Origin: Rikenellaceae bacterium
GTDB lineage: Bacteria; Bacteroidota; Bacteroidia; Bacteroidales; Rikenellaceae
Direction: 5' to 3'
Assembly: GCA_020860245.1 (NCBI GenBank)
Contig: JAJBUQ010000009.1
Coordinates: forward strand, 170,438-234,437
Length of the DNA: 64,000 nucleotides
Under the pieces are notes generated by a model. It was not told the origin of the DNA. It saw only the letters and a list, made by a program, of their open reading frames with translations, and did no database searches. Position numbers and translations under genes: made by a program. Below, piece after piece: positions 13,014 to 21,565 of the stretch (position 1 is the first letter of the stretch; each line of letters begins with the position of its first letter).

Positions 13014-14375
13014 TTAGTTAAGCTCTTTGATCATGGCATTTATACCTTCTCTCAAAATAGCCTGCATTTCGGTTTTGGAAGGGTCGACAAACTCACAAAG
13101 AGCGATATCTTCTTCGATAACCTCATAAATCCCGAGATTTTCCATTTTATCGATATCTCCGGCCATAATAGCCTTTAGAAGATAAATAGGATATATATTC
13201 ATGGGAAAATACTTTTCGTATATCCCTGTCATAACAAGGGCTCTCTCGCCTCCGTTCATGTTGGTATCCAGGTCGTACTTTTTTTTAGGCCTCAGCCACG
13301 AGAAGTAGCTTCGCGAAGTCGAGAATTTATTGAATCTCGGAGCTATCCAGCCCAGCATTTCGTATTTATCTCCTTCGGGAATTACCGTTATCTGATTGGA
13401 GTAGAATCCGATATAGCCGCTTTCTTCAACCTTTTGTCCGGTAAGAACGTTCCCGCTGATTATTCGGACGGAATCGCCGCTTTTTTGTGGTTTTATCCGT
13501 CCCTGTACAATGCTGCTTATGCTTGCGCCTCCGATGATCGTGTAATATTGCGGATTTTCAATCTGTGACCCGGTAAGGGCTATAGTTTTAGTCATATCCA
13601 CCTTGCCGGTTTTAATGAAGCGTCCTAATATGGCGAGATTCTGAATATCTATCGTCCACACGACCTCGCCCTTATTGATTGGAGAGAGATTATTAATCTG
13701 AACCCCTACGTTGCCCGTTGGATGAGGACCTTCGAATAAATGAATTTTAGCTCCTTTGACCTTATTCAGTACTCCGGTCTCGCTGTCGGCATTGAGGCTT
13801 AAATTAACCTCGCCTGAGGTTAGTTTTGCCAGAGCTTCCAGACCCACTTGAATGTTGTCACCCTCTTTTTTTAACACGAAGTTCATATCCGGAGCAAGAG
13901 GCGCGGTGTCGAACCCTGAAATAAAAATGGACTTGGGAGAATCTTCCGGATTTGCAACGATGCCGTAAGGTCGTTGAATGATGAAGTTCCATAATCCCGA
14001 GTCCAACAGAAGTTTTGTGAGTTCTTCTTTTTTTAGATCCCTTGTGGGTTTTACAGGGAACTCTTTAGATTCGTTTTTACCGTCAGACGTTACTACGACT
14101 TCGAGTATTTTCCTTTTTTCTCCACGATTAATCGACGATACGGTACCGCTTACAGGGGATGTTACTACCCATTCCGGACGGTATTTATCGAAGAGCAGAG
14201 GAGAACCCGCAGCAACTACATCTCCTTGTTTGACCAGCAGTTTCGGGGTAAACCCCTTGAAGTCGTCCGGTTTTACGGCGTACTTGTCTGCTGTCGGCAG
14301 CTGCATGACCGATTCCGTCGCAGCACCTTCAAGAGAAATGTCGAGACCTTTTTTGATTCTAATCACGTTCGACAT
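13014..14375 (-). CDS. nqrA: Na+-translocating NADH:quinone reductase subunit A
   Basis: This 453-residue soluble cytoplasmic subunit is the first gene of nqrABCDEF. It has the family's N-terminal barrel-sandwich region (IKKGLDISLEGA near the start, then VKQGDVVAAGSPLLFDK) and the GPHPTGNVGVQINNLSPI stretch near residue 214. NqrA is found only with the sodium-pumping Nqr, not with Rnf, so it fixes the identity of the whole operon. Transcription probably starts close upstream from the TACCTTTG box at 14412-14419. Confidence 0.96.
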   Translation of the reverse strand: MSNVIRIKKGLDISLEGAATESVMQLPTADKYAVKPDDFKGFTPKLLVKQGDVVAAGSPLLFDKYRPEWVVTSPVSGTVSSINRGEKRKILEVVVTSDGKNESKEFPVKPTRDLKKEELTKLLLDSGLWNFIIQRPYGIVANPEDSPKSIFISGFDTAPLAPDMNFVLKKEGDNIQVGLEALAKLTSGEVNLSLNADSETGVLNKVKGAKIHLFEGPHPTGNVGVQINNLSPINKGEVVWTIDIQNLAILGRFIKTGKVDMTKTIALTGSQIENPQYYTIIGGASISSIVQGRIKPQKSGDSVRIISGNVLTGQKVEESGYIGFYSNQITVIPEGDKYEMLGWIAPRFNKFSTSRSYFSWLRPKKKYDLDTNMNGGERALVMTGIYEKYFPMNIYPIYLLKAIMAGDIDKMENLGIYEVIEEDIALCEFVDPSKTEMQAILREGINAMIKELN

Positions 14376-14411
14376 AATTATACTAATAATTTTAATTGAA
14401 AATCAGATTCG

Positions 14412-14419
14412 CAAAGGTA
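14412..14419 (-). promoter_or_regulatory. Candidate -7 box of the nqr operon
   Basis: The minus strand reads TACCTTTG, a match to TAnnTTTG, 36 bases before the nqrA start. The divergent parA gene begins at 14569, so the 193-base gap probably holds both promoters. No good -33 element is seen. Confidence 0.45.
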
Positions 14420-14568
14420 ATCTTTTCTGAAATTATATGGATTTTTTTTATTAACTTTTTTTAATAATTTATTATATTTTTTAACCCGCATGATAACGCC
14501 GAATTTCAGTAAAGGATTTTTTATAAAACATATTTCCTATATATTTACATATTAATTATAAGCAGATC

Positions 14569-15336
14569 ATGGGTAAAATTATTTCCTTTGCAAACCAGAA
14601 AGGCGGCGTTGGCAAGACTACTACGACTATAAATCTTGCAGCCAGTCTGGCGGTATTGGAAAAGAAGGTGCTTATCGTGGATGCCGACCCTCAGGCTAAT
14701 GCCACGTCGGGGCTCGGATTCGAAATAAATGAAAATAATATATATAGCTGTCTGGTCGGGACATGTTCCGTACCGGAATCCGTTATGCAGAATAAAGACA
14801 TCGAAAACCTCTACTTGATACCGTCGAGCATAAATCTTGTTGCGGCGGAAGAGGATCTACGCAATATGGAGAACGGACAATTCCGCATGAAGACCATTCT
14901 GGAAGAAATAAAAGGGGATTACGACTATATATTCATAGACTGTTCGCCGTCTTTGGGGTTACTTACCCTAAATTCTATTATTGCTTCCGACAGCGTTATA
15001 ATACCGGTTCAGTGCGAATATCTTGCATTGGAAGGGTTAGGGAAGATACTTAACACGATAAAAATGACTAAAGACCACCTTAACCCTAATCTGGATATAG
15101 AAGGATTTTTACTCACTATGTACGATTCGAGACTTAAACTTGCGAATCAGGTCGTGGATGAAGTAAGAAAACATTTCGGTCCGCTGACCTTTGAAACGGT
15201 GATACAAAGGAATACCCGTCTGAGCGAAGCTCCGAGTTATGGTAAGCCCGTTCTTCTTCACGATGCCTCATGTACCGGTGCGGTCAATTATCTGAATCTC
15301 GCAAGGGAATTTTTAAGAAATAACAACATAAACTGA
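14569..15336 (+). CDS. parA: Chromosome-partitioning ATPase ParA/Soj
   Basis: This 255-residue deviant Walker ATPase has KGGVGKTTTTIN at residues 11-22, VDADPQANAT near 40 and DCSPSLGLLTLNSI near 124. With ParB it segregates newly replicated chromosome origins and is cytoplasmic and nucleoid-bound. It lacks the extra N-terminal DNA-binding domain of plasmid type Ia ParA proteins, so a chromosomal role is most likely. parB follows after one base. I saw no clear canonical parS site in the window. Confidence 0.95.
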   Translation: MGKIISFANQKGGVGKTTTTINLAASLAVLEKKVLIVDADPQANATSGLGFEINENNIYSCLVGTCSVPESVMQNKDIENLYLIPSSINLVAAEEDLRNMENGQFRMKTILEEIKGDYDYIFIDCSPSLGLLTLNSIIASDSVIIPVQCEYLALEGLGKILNTIKMTKDHLNPNLDIEGFLLTMYDSRLKLANQVVDEVRKHFGPLTFETVIQRNTRLSEAPSYGKPVLLHDASCTGAVNYLNLAREFLRNNNIN

Positions 15337-15337
15337 T

Positions 15338-16216
15338 ATGAAGACAAAACCTAAAGGTTTAGGACGCGGTCTGGAGTCGATTTTTGACATGGAAAAACTA
15401 AATATTCCGGATAAATTGAAAGAATCCGGAATAGACGAAATAGATATAGAAAAACTAATACCGAACGCACAACAGCCGAGAACTGACTTTAACGACGAGA
15501 GTCTGAATGAACTTGCGGAATCCATTAAATATTTAGGAATAATACAGCCCTTAACCGTTAAAAAAGAAAAGGACGGGAAATATTTAATTATAAGCGGGGA
15601 ACGGAGATACCGCGCATCCAAGCTTGCTGGATTGAAAAAAATTCCTGCCTATATCAGGGATGTGAACGACCAGACTCTTCTTGAAATGTCGCTGGTGGAA
15701 AACATTCAGCGTGAGGATCTTAACGCAGTAGAGATCGCTCTCAGCCTCCAGCGTCTGGTAGATGAATGCGGTATGACGCAAGAGGGACTTGCCGAACGTG
15801 TAGGCAAAAAAAGATCAACTGTGGCTAATTATCTTCGTCTTCTTAAATTGCCTGCGGAAGTCCAGCTTGCCGTTAAGCACGATCTTATATCGATGGGACA
15901 TGCGAGGGCACTGGTAAATATCGAATCTAAAGCCAAGCAAATAAATATATTGAACCGGATTATCAAAAATAATCTCCCCGTAAGACAGGTCGAAGAGATT
16001 ATCGCCAATCTACGAAGTAAGAAGTCCGGTAAAAAAGAGATAGTTGAAGAGGATTATCCTCAGGAGTATATACGCTTGATTGAGCATCTCGAAACGTTCT
16101 TCAATCAGGATATCTCCATAAAACGCGGAAGCAGAGGTAAAGGAAAAATTATAATAGAATTTAAATCCGACGAGGACATTCAGAATTTTCTGGAAAAATT
16201 TGACAGTATAAGATAA
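15338..16216 (+). CDS. parB: Chromosome-partitioning protein ParB/Spo0J
   Basis: This 292-residue CTPase and parS-binding protein has the ParB nuclease-like N-terminal domain with ISGERRYRASKLAG (about 87-100) and VENIQREDLNAVEIA (about 118-132), a helix-turn-helix around TQEGLAERVGKKRSTVANYLRLL (about 147-169), and a C-terminal dimerisation part. It starts one base after parA, which indicates translational coupling. Length matches the chromosomal family. Confidence 0.95.
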   Translation: MKTKPKGLGRGLESIFDMEKLNIPDKLKESGIDEIDIEKLIPNAQQPRTDFNDESLNELAESIKYLGIIQPLTVKKEKDGKYLIISGERRYRASKLAGLKKIPAYIRDVNDQTLLEMSLVENIQREDLNAVEIALSLQRLVDECGMTQEGLAERVGKKRSTVANYLRLLKLPAEVQLAVKHDLISMGHARALVNIESKAKQINILNRIIKNNLPVRQVEEIIANLRSKKSGKKEIVEEDYPQEYIRLIEHLETFFNQDISIKRGSRGKGKIIIEFKSDEDIQNFLEKFDSIR

Positions 16217-16220
16217 TTTT

Positions 16221-17177
16221 ATGAAATTTAGATACCTGAAAATACTGCTTATATTTTTTTTGGTAAGTTCCGTAACCATTAATTTGTGTTATTGTCAAGA
16301 GCGGGGGTTGGTATCCGGAGGAGTCCTTCAGCAGGAAGACAAATCCGGCGATACATTATTGATAAATGAAATCCGCCTTCAGTCGCCCATATTTAAGGAT
16401 ACCATGGGGCTCTCGCGTATGTCCGCGATATCGATAGTGGCTCCCGGTTTCTCTCAACTCTATAATAAACAATACTGGAAAATACCGGTGCTCTATGGAG
16501 CCGTAGGGGGATTCTCTCTTCTTTATGTAGATGCTAACAAGAATTACAAAAAATATAAAAGGCGGTATGACGACATTCGTTTTACCGAAGGAGCTACGCG
16601 GCAGCAGATCGATCCAGTTCAAACTAAAATGATAAATTACAATACCCAGAGGCAGGTATATATGATAGGTGCAGCCTTCACATATCTCTATTTTTTGGGT
16701 GATGGAGTAATAAATTATCCCCATATGACTACTCCGGCTAAACGCGCTACAACTCTTGCCATGATTTTTCCCGGTGCGGGTCAAATGTATAATAAGAGTT
16801 ACTGGAAGGTTCCGATCGTTATAGGGGCGTTCGCTACCATGGGTTATATTATCGACTTCAACAGTAGGGGATATAACAGGTTTAAAGAGGCATACAACCG
16901 TTATCCGAATGATGAATTCAGTGGAAGGTATCCCCAGAGTACGTTGCAGAACCTAAGGGATCAATATAGACGAAACCGAGATTTAAGTATTATACTTACT
17001 TGTGCGGTTTATATTCTCAGTGTGGTTGAAGCCCATGTGGATGCATATATGAAGGATTACGATATAAGCGATGACCTGACTCTCCGTGTGGAACCTACCT
17101 TAATAGATGTTTCGGGATTAAAAGCGAGTAACGGATCATCGTCTGGATTCGGATTGGCAATGAGAATTAATTTTTAA
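16221..17177 (+). CDS. DUF5683-like membrane protein of unknown function
   Basis: This 318-residue protein begins with a signal peptide (about 1-25). It has two similar segments, MSAISIVAPGFSQLYNKQYWKIPVLYG (about 69-95) and TLAMIFPGAGQMYNKSYWKVPIVIG (about 175-199), each the P-G-x-x-Q-x-Y-N-K-x-Y-W-K pattern of the DUF5683 family, with hydrophobic segments after each. The function is unknown. The gene is often found with parAB and a LysM transglycosylase in Bacteroidota, as here, which suggests a cell-envelope role but does not prove one. It starts 4 bases after parB. Confidence 0.8.
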   Translation: MKFRYLKILLIFFLVSSVTINLCYCQERGLVSGGVLQQEDKSGDTLLINEIRLQSPIFKDTMGLSRMSAISIVAPGFSQLYNKQYWKIPVLYGAVGGFSLLYVDANKNYKKYKRRYDDIRFTEGATRQQIDPVQTKMINYNTQRQVYMIGAAFTYLYFLGDGVINYPHMTTPAKRATTLAMIFPGAGQMYNKSYWKVPIVIGAFATMGYIIDFNSRGYNRFKEAYNRYPNDEFSGRYPQSTLQNLRDQYRRNRDLSIILTCAVYILSVVEAHVDAYMKDYDISDDLTLRVEPTLIDVSGLKASNGSSSGFGLAMRINF

Positions 17178-17190
17178 AAGAAACAGCATA

Positions 17191-18447
17191 ATGAAAAGAA
17201 TTACTTTTTGCTTGTTAATTTTTATAGTAACAGCAGCAGTTGCTATTGGTTCTGATAACGAGATGCTTTACGGACAGCTCAATATTAAATATACTCCGGA
17301 ACAATACGATTCTCTGCTGTCTAATTATTATGAAACCAGTATTTTGAGCTCTTATGACGAATATTTTGAAAAATTTATAGATATAGATCTCGACTCGGTG
17401 GTCGATACCGGCAATATTGCGGATTCCATATACGAGGCAAGACTTAAAATGATAGCTTCGGTAATTCCGCTGCCTTATAACGATATTGTCCGTAAGTATA
17501 TAATAACCTATACTACGAGGCTTAACCGTAATATGTCCAATATTCTCGGACTTGCCAAATATTACTTCCCACTGTTCGAAGAAGAATTGGACAGACAGGG
17601 ATTGTCGGAAGAGTTAAAAATATTGCCTGTAATCGAATCCGCACTTTATCCTAAAGCCGTATCGCGTGCCGGAGCAACAGGTCTGTGGCAATTTATGCTT
17701 GCGACCGGTAAAGGCGTAGGACTTGAAATAAACTCGTTTGTGGACGAGAGAATGGATCCGATTGCCTCCACTAAAGCGGCATGTTTATATCTGAGCCAAT
17801 TATATTCTATATACGAAGATTGGACGCTGGCGTTAGCTGCATATAACTGCGGACCGGGGAATGTAAACAAGGCATTGAAGCGAGTTCCTAACGCACAGAC
17901 ATTCTGGGATATTTACGATTATCTACCTCGTGAGACACGGGGTTATATTCCCAGCTTCATAGCGGCGACATACGCATATACATTCCATAAGGTGCATAAT
18001 ATCGACCCTGTACTACCGGTATTACCGATAACGACAGATACCGTGTCGGTGAAAAAGATGCTTCACCTTGAACAAATCGCCTCTACAATAGATATATCTA
18101 TAAACATATTAAGGGAATTGAATCCGCATTATAAGATGGATATAATTCCTAATCCGGTAGAGAAAAACTACGCAGTCATATTGCCGCAGCAAGGAATTTC
18201 GGCCTTTATAGAAAAAGAAAACGAGATATATTCGAAAGATACGTTATATCTGAAAAAGTATATCGATACCAAAACCGGTAAATTTGTTGATCCGGTAAAA
18301 ACCCAACGCACGTATAAAGTAAAAAAGAATGATGTTCTCAGTAAAATCGCAAGGCAGCACGGGGTTACGGTTGCAGCGATAATGAGAGAAAATAATCTTA
18401 AAAATGCCAATTTCCTACGAATAGGGCAGGTGTTGAAGATCCCGTAA
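17191..18447 (+). CDS. MltD-like lytic transglycosylase with LysM domain
   Basis: This 418-residue exported murein hydrolase has a signal peptide (about 1-20) and an SLT domain (about 125-270). The catalytic glutamate is in LPVIESALYPKAVSRAGATGLWQF, followed by AAYNCGPGNVNKAL. A LysM peptidoglycan-binding repeat is at the C-terminus (YKVKKNDVLSKIARQHGVTVAAI, about 370-415). It cleaves glycan strands to 1,6-anhydro products. MltD of E. coli is similar but has more LysM repeats. It ends the parA-parB-DUF5683 gene run and is convergent with glsB, with only 7 bases between the stops. Confidence 0.9.
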   Translation: MKRITFCLLIFIVTAAVAIGSDNEMLYGQLNIKYTPEQYDSLLSNYYETSILSSYDEYFEKFIDIDLDSVVDTGNIADSIYEARLKMIASVIPLPYNDIVRKYIITYTTRLNRNMSNILGLAKYYFPLFEEELDRQGLSEELKILPVIESALYPKAVSRAGATGLWQFMLATGKGVGLEINSFVDERMDPIASTKAACLYLSQLYSIYEDWTLALAAYNCGPGNVNKALKRVPNAQTFWDIYDYLPRETRGYIPSFIAATYAYTFHKVHNIDPVLPVLPITTDTVSVKKMLHLEQIASTIDISINILRELNPHYKMDIIPNPVEKNYAVILPQQGISAFIEKENEIYSKDTLYLKKYIDTKTGKFVDPVKTQRTYKVKKNDVLSKIARQHGVTVAAIMRENNLKNANFLRIGQVLKIP

Positions 18448-18454
18448 AAATAGT

Positions 18455-19357
18455 TTATATATTTACGTGCCTGTCGTATTTTTTTGGATATATATCCTGT
18501 CGTGTGATTAGAATTCCTGTTTCTTCTACGTCTCCGAAGTCCGGATTTCTAACTGTGGAAAAAACTCTCATAGAGGGAGAAAGATTCATATAAGCATTTA
18601 TCATCGGAGGGATATTCTCGTGATATTTTCTTATTTCTCTTATAAGAATCCTGTAATTATCGGCAAAACTCTCGGCAGTAAAAATATCCCTCATTTTTTT
18701 TGTATCTATGTCGAGTTCCACCGGATATAATGGTTCTACTAAGTTATCCTTGTCCGGAAAATATTTTCGTAAAAAATAGATCAGCATATTCCTGGCCTCT
18801 TTATTATAATTTCCGTACATAGTCACTTTTCCGAATAGATATCTGACCTCAGGATTTTTCACTAATAATCCGCCTAATCCGTCCCATAGATTATCCAAAG
18901 AATATATTCCTTTGGAATTTTGACGAGTCCCCTGATACTTGGGCTGAACAAACGAACGCCCTAATTCTAAAGTGTGGGGAAGATATTCCTTGCGGAATTT
19001 TTCACTGAAACGAAAATAATGTTCGGTAGAAAAATGTTTAGGGTGAGAACTATTAGAAATTATATATCTATACCCCCCTACGATTTCTTCGTCTTTAGGA
19101 TCCCAAACGATTATTTGTTTATAACCGTCTGCAACGGTATCAAGTTCATCTATATCGACGGATTTTCCAGTTCCTCCTCCGGCATCTCTGAACGACACTT
19201 CGCGCAACCGTCCTATTTCCCTCATAATATTAGGACTATCCTGAGCTGTGATTATATAAATTTCATTGCCTGCATTATTCGTAGCACGCAGGAATTTATG
19301 TGATATAAGTTCTTTTTTTATTAATTCTTTATCGATAGGACTACTAATAGGCTCCAT
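18455..19357 (-). CDS. glsB: GNAT acyltransferase, glycine-lipid synthesis (GlsB-like)
   Basis: This 300-residue protein belongs to the ornithine/glycine-lipid N-acyltransferase (GNAT, OlsB-like, 'hemolysin') family. Characteristic segments are MREIGRLREVSFRDAGGGTGKSVDIDELD (about 45-73), IVGGYRYI (about 92-99) and LELGRSFVQPKYQG (about 130-143). In Bacteroides thetaiotaomicron the paired genes glsB and glsA make glycine lipids: GlsB adds a 3-hydroxy acyl chain to the amino group. The neighbour upstream is the matching O-acyltransferase, so the pair is complete here. The gene is convergent with the lytic transglycosylase. Confidence 0.85.
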   Translation of the reverse strand: MEPISSPIDKELIKKELISHKFLRATNNAGNEIYIITAQDSPNIMREIGRLREVSFRDAGGGTGKSVDIDELDTVADGYKQIIVWDPKDEEIVGGYRYIISNSSHPKHFSTEHYFRFSEKFRKEYLPHTLELGRSFVQPKYQGTRQNSKGIYSLDNLWDGLGGLLVKNPEVRYLFGKVTMYGNYNKEARNMLIYFLRKYFPDKDNLVEPLYPVELDIDTKKMRDIFTAESFADNYRILIREIRKYHENIPPMINAYMNLSPSMRVFSTVRNPDFGDVEETGILITRQDIYPKKYDRHVNI

Positions 19358-19415
19358 AAAAATATAAAACGGTTTTCCGGCGAAAATATAAAATTTATTT
19401 TAATAAATAATATTT

Positions 19416-20228
19416 TTATATATCGTCTTTTAACGAATAAGTAATTGTACGTATCTCCTCTGCGCATTGTTTGTAGTCCTTTTCCCGCAGACTTTGCCAT
19501 GGTATAGGCTTCCCGAAATATATGTTTATACAAGAATTCCTTTTTTTAAAGAACTCCTTTGGCAGTAAGATCATTTCGAAATTAACTTTTATCCCCATGC
19601 GCTTCCTAAAACGTGCAAGATTATAGAAAAAAGGTGAATTCTGGGAATCGACAAATACAGGAACAATATCCCGTTCCGATTCTATGGCCTTAGCGACAAA
19701 ATTTTTTTTCCATTCCCCGTCCTGTATTTTGCCGTTAATTCTTCTGGAACAAAGTCCGTAAGGGAAAAATATAATCTGTTCCTGTGAAGAGAATAGTTTG
19801 TTTATGGATTTTGCATAATCGGTCGACTGTCTACCGAATTTATTCACGGGTACAAAAATAGACGTTAACGGTGCGAGATTCATTAAGAGATCGTTTACCA
19901 CAAGTTTCACACTCCCGAATCTACGTGCGATTTCATAGGCCAGCAACATCCCGTCCAACCCTCCTAAAGGATGATTGGATGCAAACACATATCTTCCGCC
20001 AACAGGAATATTCTTCACCCCGTAAGAATTATGGCATACATTTATGTAGCCGAGTATCTCTCCGATAAATTCTGTACCTTCCTTATCCGAGTATTCTTTC
20101 AGAAAAAAATTTATTTCATCCTGATGAATTAACTTTTTCAGCGAATTTAACAGGAATTTTGGTAAAAACTTCGCGATTTTCGGATTTTTGGATATTATAA
20201 CTTTTTCTAAATCAATTTCTAAATCCAT
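19416..20228 (-). CDS. glsA: PlsC-like acyltransferase, glycine-lipid synthesis (GlsA-like)
   Basis: This 270-residue protein has the lysophosphatidate-acyltransferase-type HxxxxD motif, written NHPLGGLDG (about 83-91), and a second block FFPYGLCSRR (about 150-159). It would add the second acyl chain to the N-acyl glycine made by the glsB product, giving a diacylated glycine lipid in the membrane. glsA lies 58 bases upstream of glsB on the same strand. A TATCTTTG -7 box at 20252-20259 may drive both genes. Confidence 0.85.
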   Translation of the reverse strand: MDLEIDLEKVIISKNPKIAKFLPKFLLNSLKKLIHQDEINFFLKEYSDKEGTEFIGEILGYINVCHNSYGVKNIPVGGRYVFASNHPLGGLDGMLLAYEIARRFGSVKLVVNDLLMNLAPLTSIFVPVNKFGRQSTDYAKSINKLFSSQEQIIFFPYGLCSRRINGKIQDGEWKKNFVAKAIESERDIVPVFVDSQNSPFFYNLARFRKRMGIKVNFEMILLPKEFFKKRNSCINIYFGKPIPWQSLREKDYKQCAEEIRTITYSLKDDI

Positions 20229-20251
20229 TAGATTTTTTTATTGCTTGACTA

Positions 20252-20259
20252 CAAAGATA
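20252..20259 (-). promoter_or_regulatory. Candidate -7 box of glsA-glsB
   Basis: The minus strand reads TATCTTTG, a perfect TAnnTTTG, 24 bases before the glsA start. No clear -33 TTTG is present. Confidence 0.4.
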
Positions 20260-20279
20260 AAACTAATAAATGAAAATAT

Positions 20280-20287
20280 TATTTTTG
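20280..20287 (+). promoter_or_regulatory. Candidate -7 box of the division/murein cluster
   Basis: The plus strand reads TATTTTTG, a match to TAnnTTTG, 28 bases before the TTG start of rsmH. It is back to back with the glsA box. mraZ, which usually begins this cluster in many bacteria, is absent. Confidence 0.4.
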
Positions 20288-20315
20288 TATCTTTACCGAA
20301 TATAATTAAAAAATT

Positions 20316-21224
20316 TTGGAACACCAAGAATATCATATACCCGTACTTTTGCATGAAAGTATTAATTTGCTGAATATCAATGAATCTGGTATCTATGCAG
20401 ATATGACCTTCGGAGGCGGAGGCCATTCCCGTGCTATTCTGAAAAAATTGGGACCGGATGGCAGATTGTTGTGCTTCGACCAGGATTCGGATACTTTTAA
20501 CAACATACCCGACGACGAGAGACTGATATTTGTACATAACAATTTCAAGTATTTGCGAAATTGTTCCCGTTACTTCGGATTTGACCGTCTGGATGGTATT
20601 ATTGCGGATTTAGGTGTTTCTTCACACCATTTCGACGATGAAACGCGGGGATTTTCTTACAGGTTCGATACCCGTTTGGATATGAGAATGAACAGGAGTG
20701 CAGGATTAACGGCAATGGATGTAATAAATAATTATGACGAAACGCAGTTGAAAAATATTTTTAAATATTACGGCGAACTCGATACTCCGGGAAGAATAGC
20801 ACGAAATATAGTTAACGGCAGGGAAAATAAGACGATAGAAACAGTGACCGATTTGATCGAATTAGCAGGCAGACCTGCGATAAAAGCTGAGCAGAATAAG
20901 TTTCTTGCGAAACTATTTCAGGCTCTGAGGATTGAAGTGAACGGAGAAATGGAGGCGCTTAAAATGATGCTTGAACAATCTTTGAAGATGTTAAATTCCG
21001 GAGGACGGTTGGTTGTAATAACTTATCATTCTTTGGAAGACAGGCTCGTGAAAAATTTTATGAAGCACGGCAATGTGGAAGGTATCCCCGAAAAAGATTT
21101 TTTTGGAAATTCCCACTCTTACTTTAAATTGATAACGAAAAAAGCTATTGAACCCAGTGCCGAAGAAATTGAAAAGAATAGTCGTTCCAGAAGTGCAAAA
21201 CTAAGGGTTGCTGAAAAATGGTAA
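20316..21224 (+). CDS. rsmH: 16S rRNA m4C1402 methyltransferase
   Basis: This 302-residue S-adenosylmethionine-dependent enzyme methylates N4 of C1402 in 16S rRNA. HIPVLLHESI (7-16) and the AdoMet site TFGGGGHSRAIL (about 31-42) are at the N-terminus, and DLGVSSHHFDDETRGFS (about 101-117) and VITYHSLEDRLVKNF (about 240) are typical. The only start that keeps the conserved HIPVLL segment is TTG at 20316, because a stop codon lies three codons upstream and the next in-frame ATG is inside the AdoMet motif. It is the first gene of the division/murein cluster and overlaps the next gene by 7 bases. Confidence 0.93.
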   Translation: MEHQEYHIPVLLHESINLLNINESGIYADMTFGGGGHSRAILKKLGPDGRLLCFDQDSDTFNNIPDDERLIFVHNNFKYLRNCSRYFGFDRLDGIIADLGVSSHHFDDETRGFSYRFDTRLDMRMNRSAGLTAMDVINNYDETQLKNIFKYYGELDTPGRIARNIVNGRENKTIETVTDLIELAGRPAIKAEQNKFLAKLFQALRIEVNGEMEALKMMLEQSLKMLNSGGRLVVITYHSLEDRLVKNFMKHGNVEGIPEKDFFGNSHSYFKLITKKAIEPSAEEIEKNSRSRSAKLRVAEKW

Positions 21225-21559
21225 AAATTAAGAACAGGACCTTGCAGACTATCGGAGAATACGCTAAAGGGGTGATCTCCGGCAATATTTTGAAGAGGGA
21301 AGAGGTTCGCAGAAGAATCCCTTACATAACTTTCATTGCATTTCTGATGTTTCTCTATATCGCAAACAGTTATCAGACCCAGCGTCTCCAGCGGAAATAT
21401 ATAAGGATGAACAGAGAAGTCCAGGAATTAAGGGCTAAATCACTCTCGTTTACTGAAAAAAGAATGACATCCACACGGCAGAGCCAGATAATTAAAGAAT
21501 TGAACGAAAGGAATATCGATTTGGAAGAATCTGTAATACCGCCATTTAAGTTAGAGTAA
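21218..21559 (+). CDS. FtsL-like division protein
   Basis: This 113-residue bitopic protein has one membrane helix (about 34-50) followed by a coiled-coil-like stretch (YQTQRLQRKYIRMNREVQELRAKSLSF). Size, topology and position between rsmH and the division penicillin-binding protein match the FtsL-like proteins of Bacteroidota, which are too divergent to recognise by motif. In division, FtsL links FtsQ and FtsB to FtsW and FtsI. Its start lies inside rsmH, so the two are probably coupled. Confidence 0.75.
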   Translation: MVKIKNRTLQTIGEYAKGVISGNILKREEVRRRIPYITFIAFLMFLYIANSYQTQRLQRKYIRMNREVQELRAKSLSFTEKRMTSTRQSQIIKELNERNIDLEESVIPPFKLE

Positions 21560-21565
21560 TTTGTA

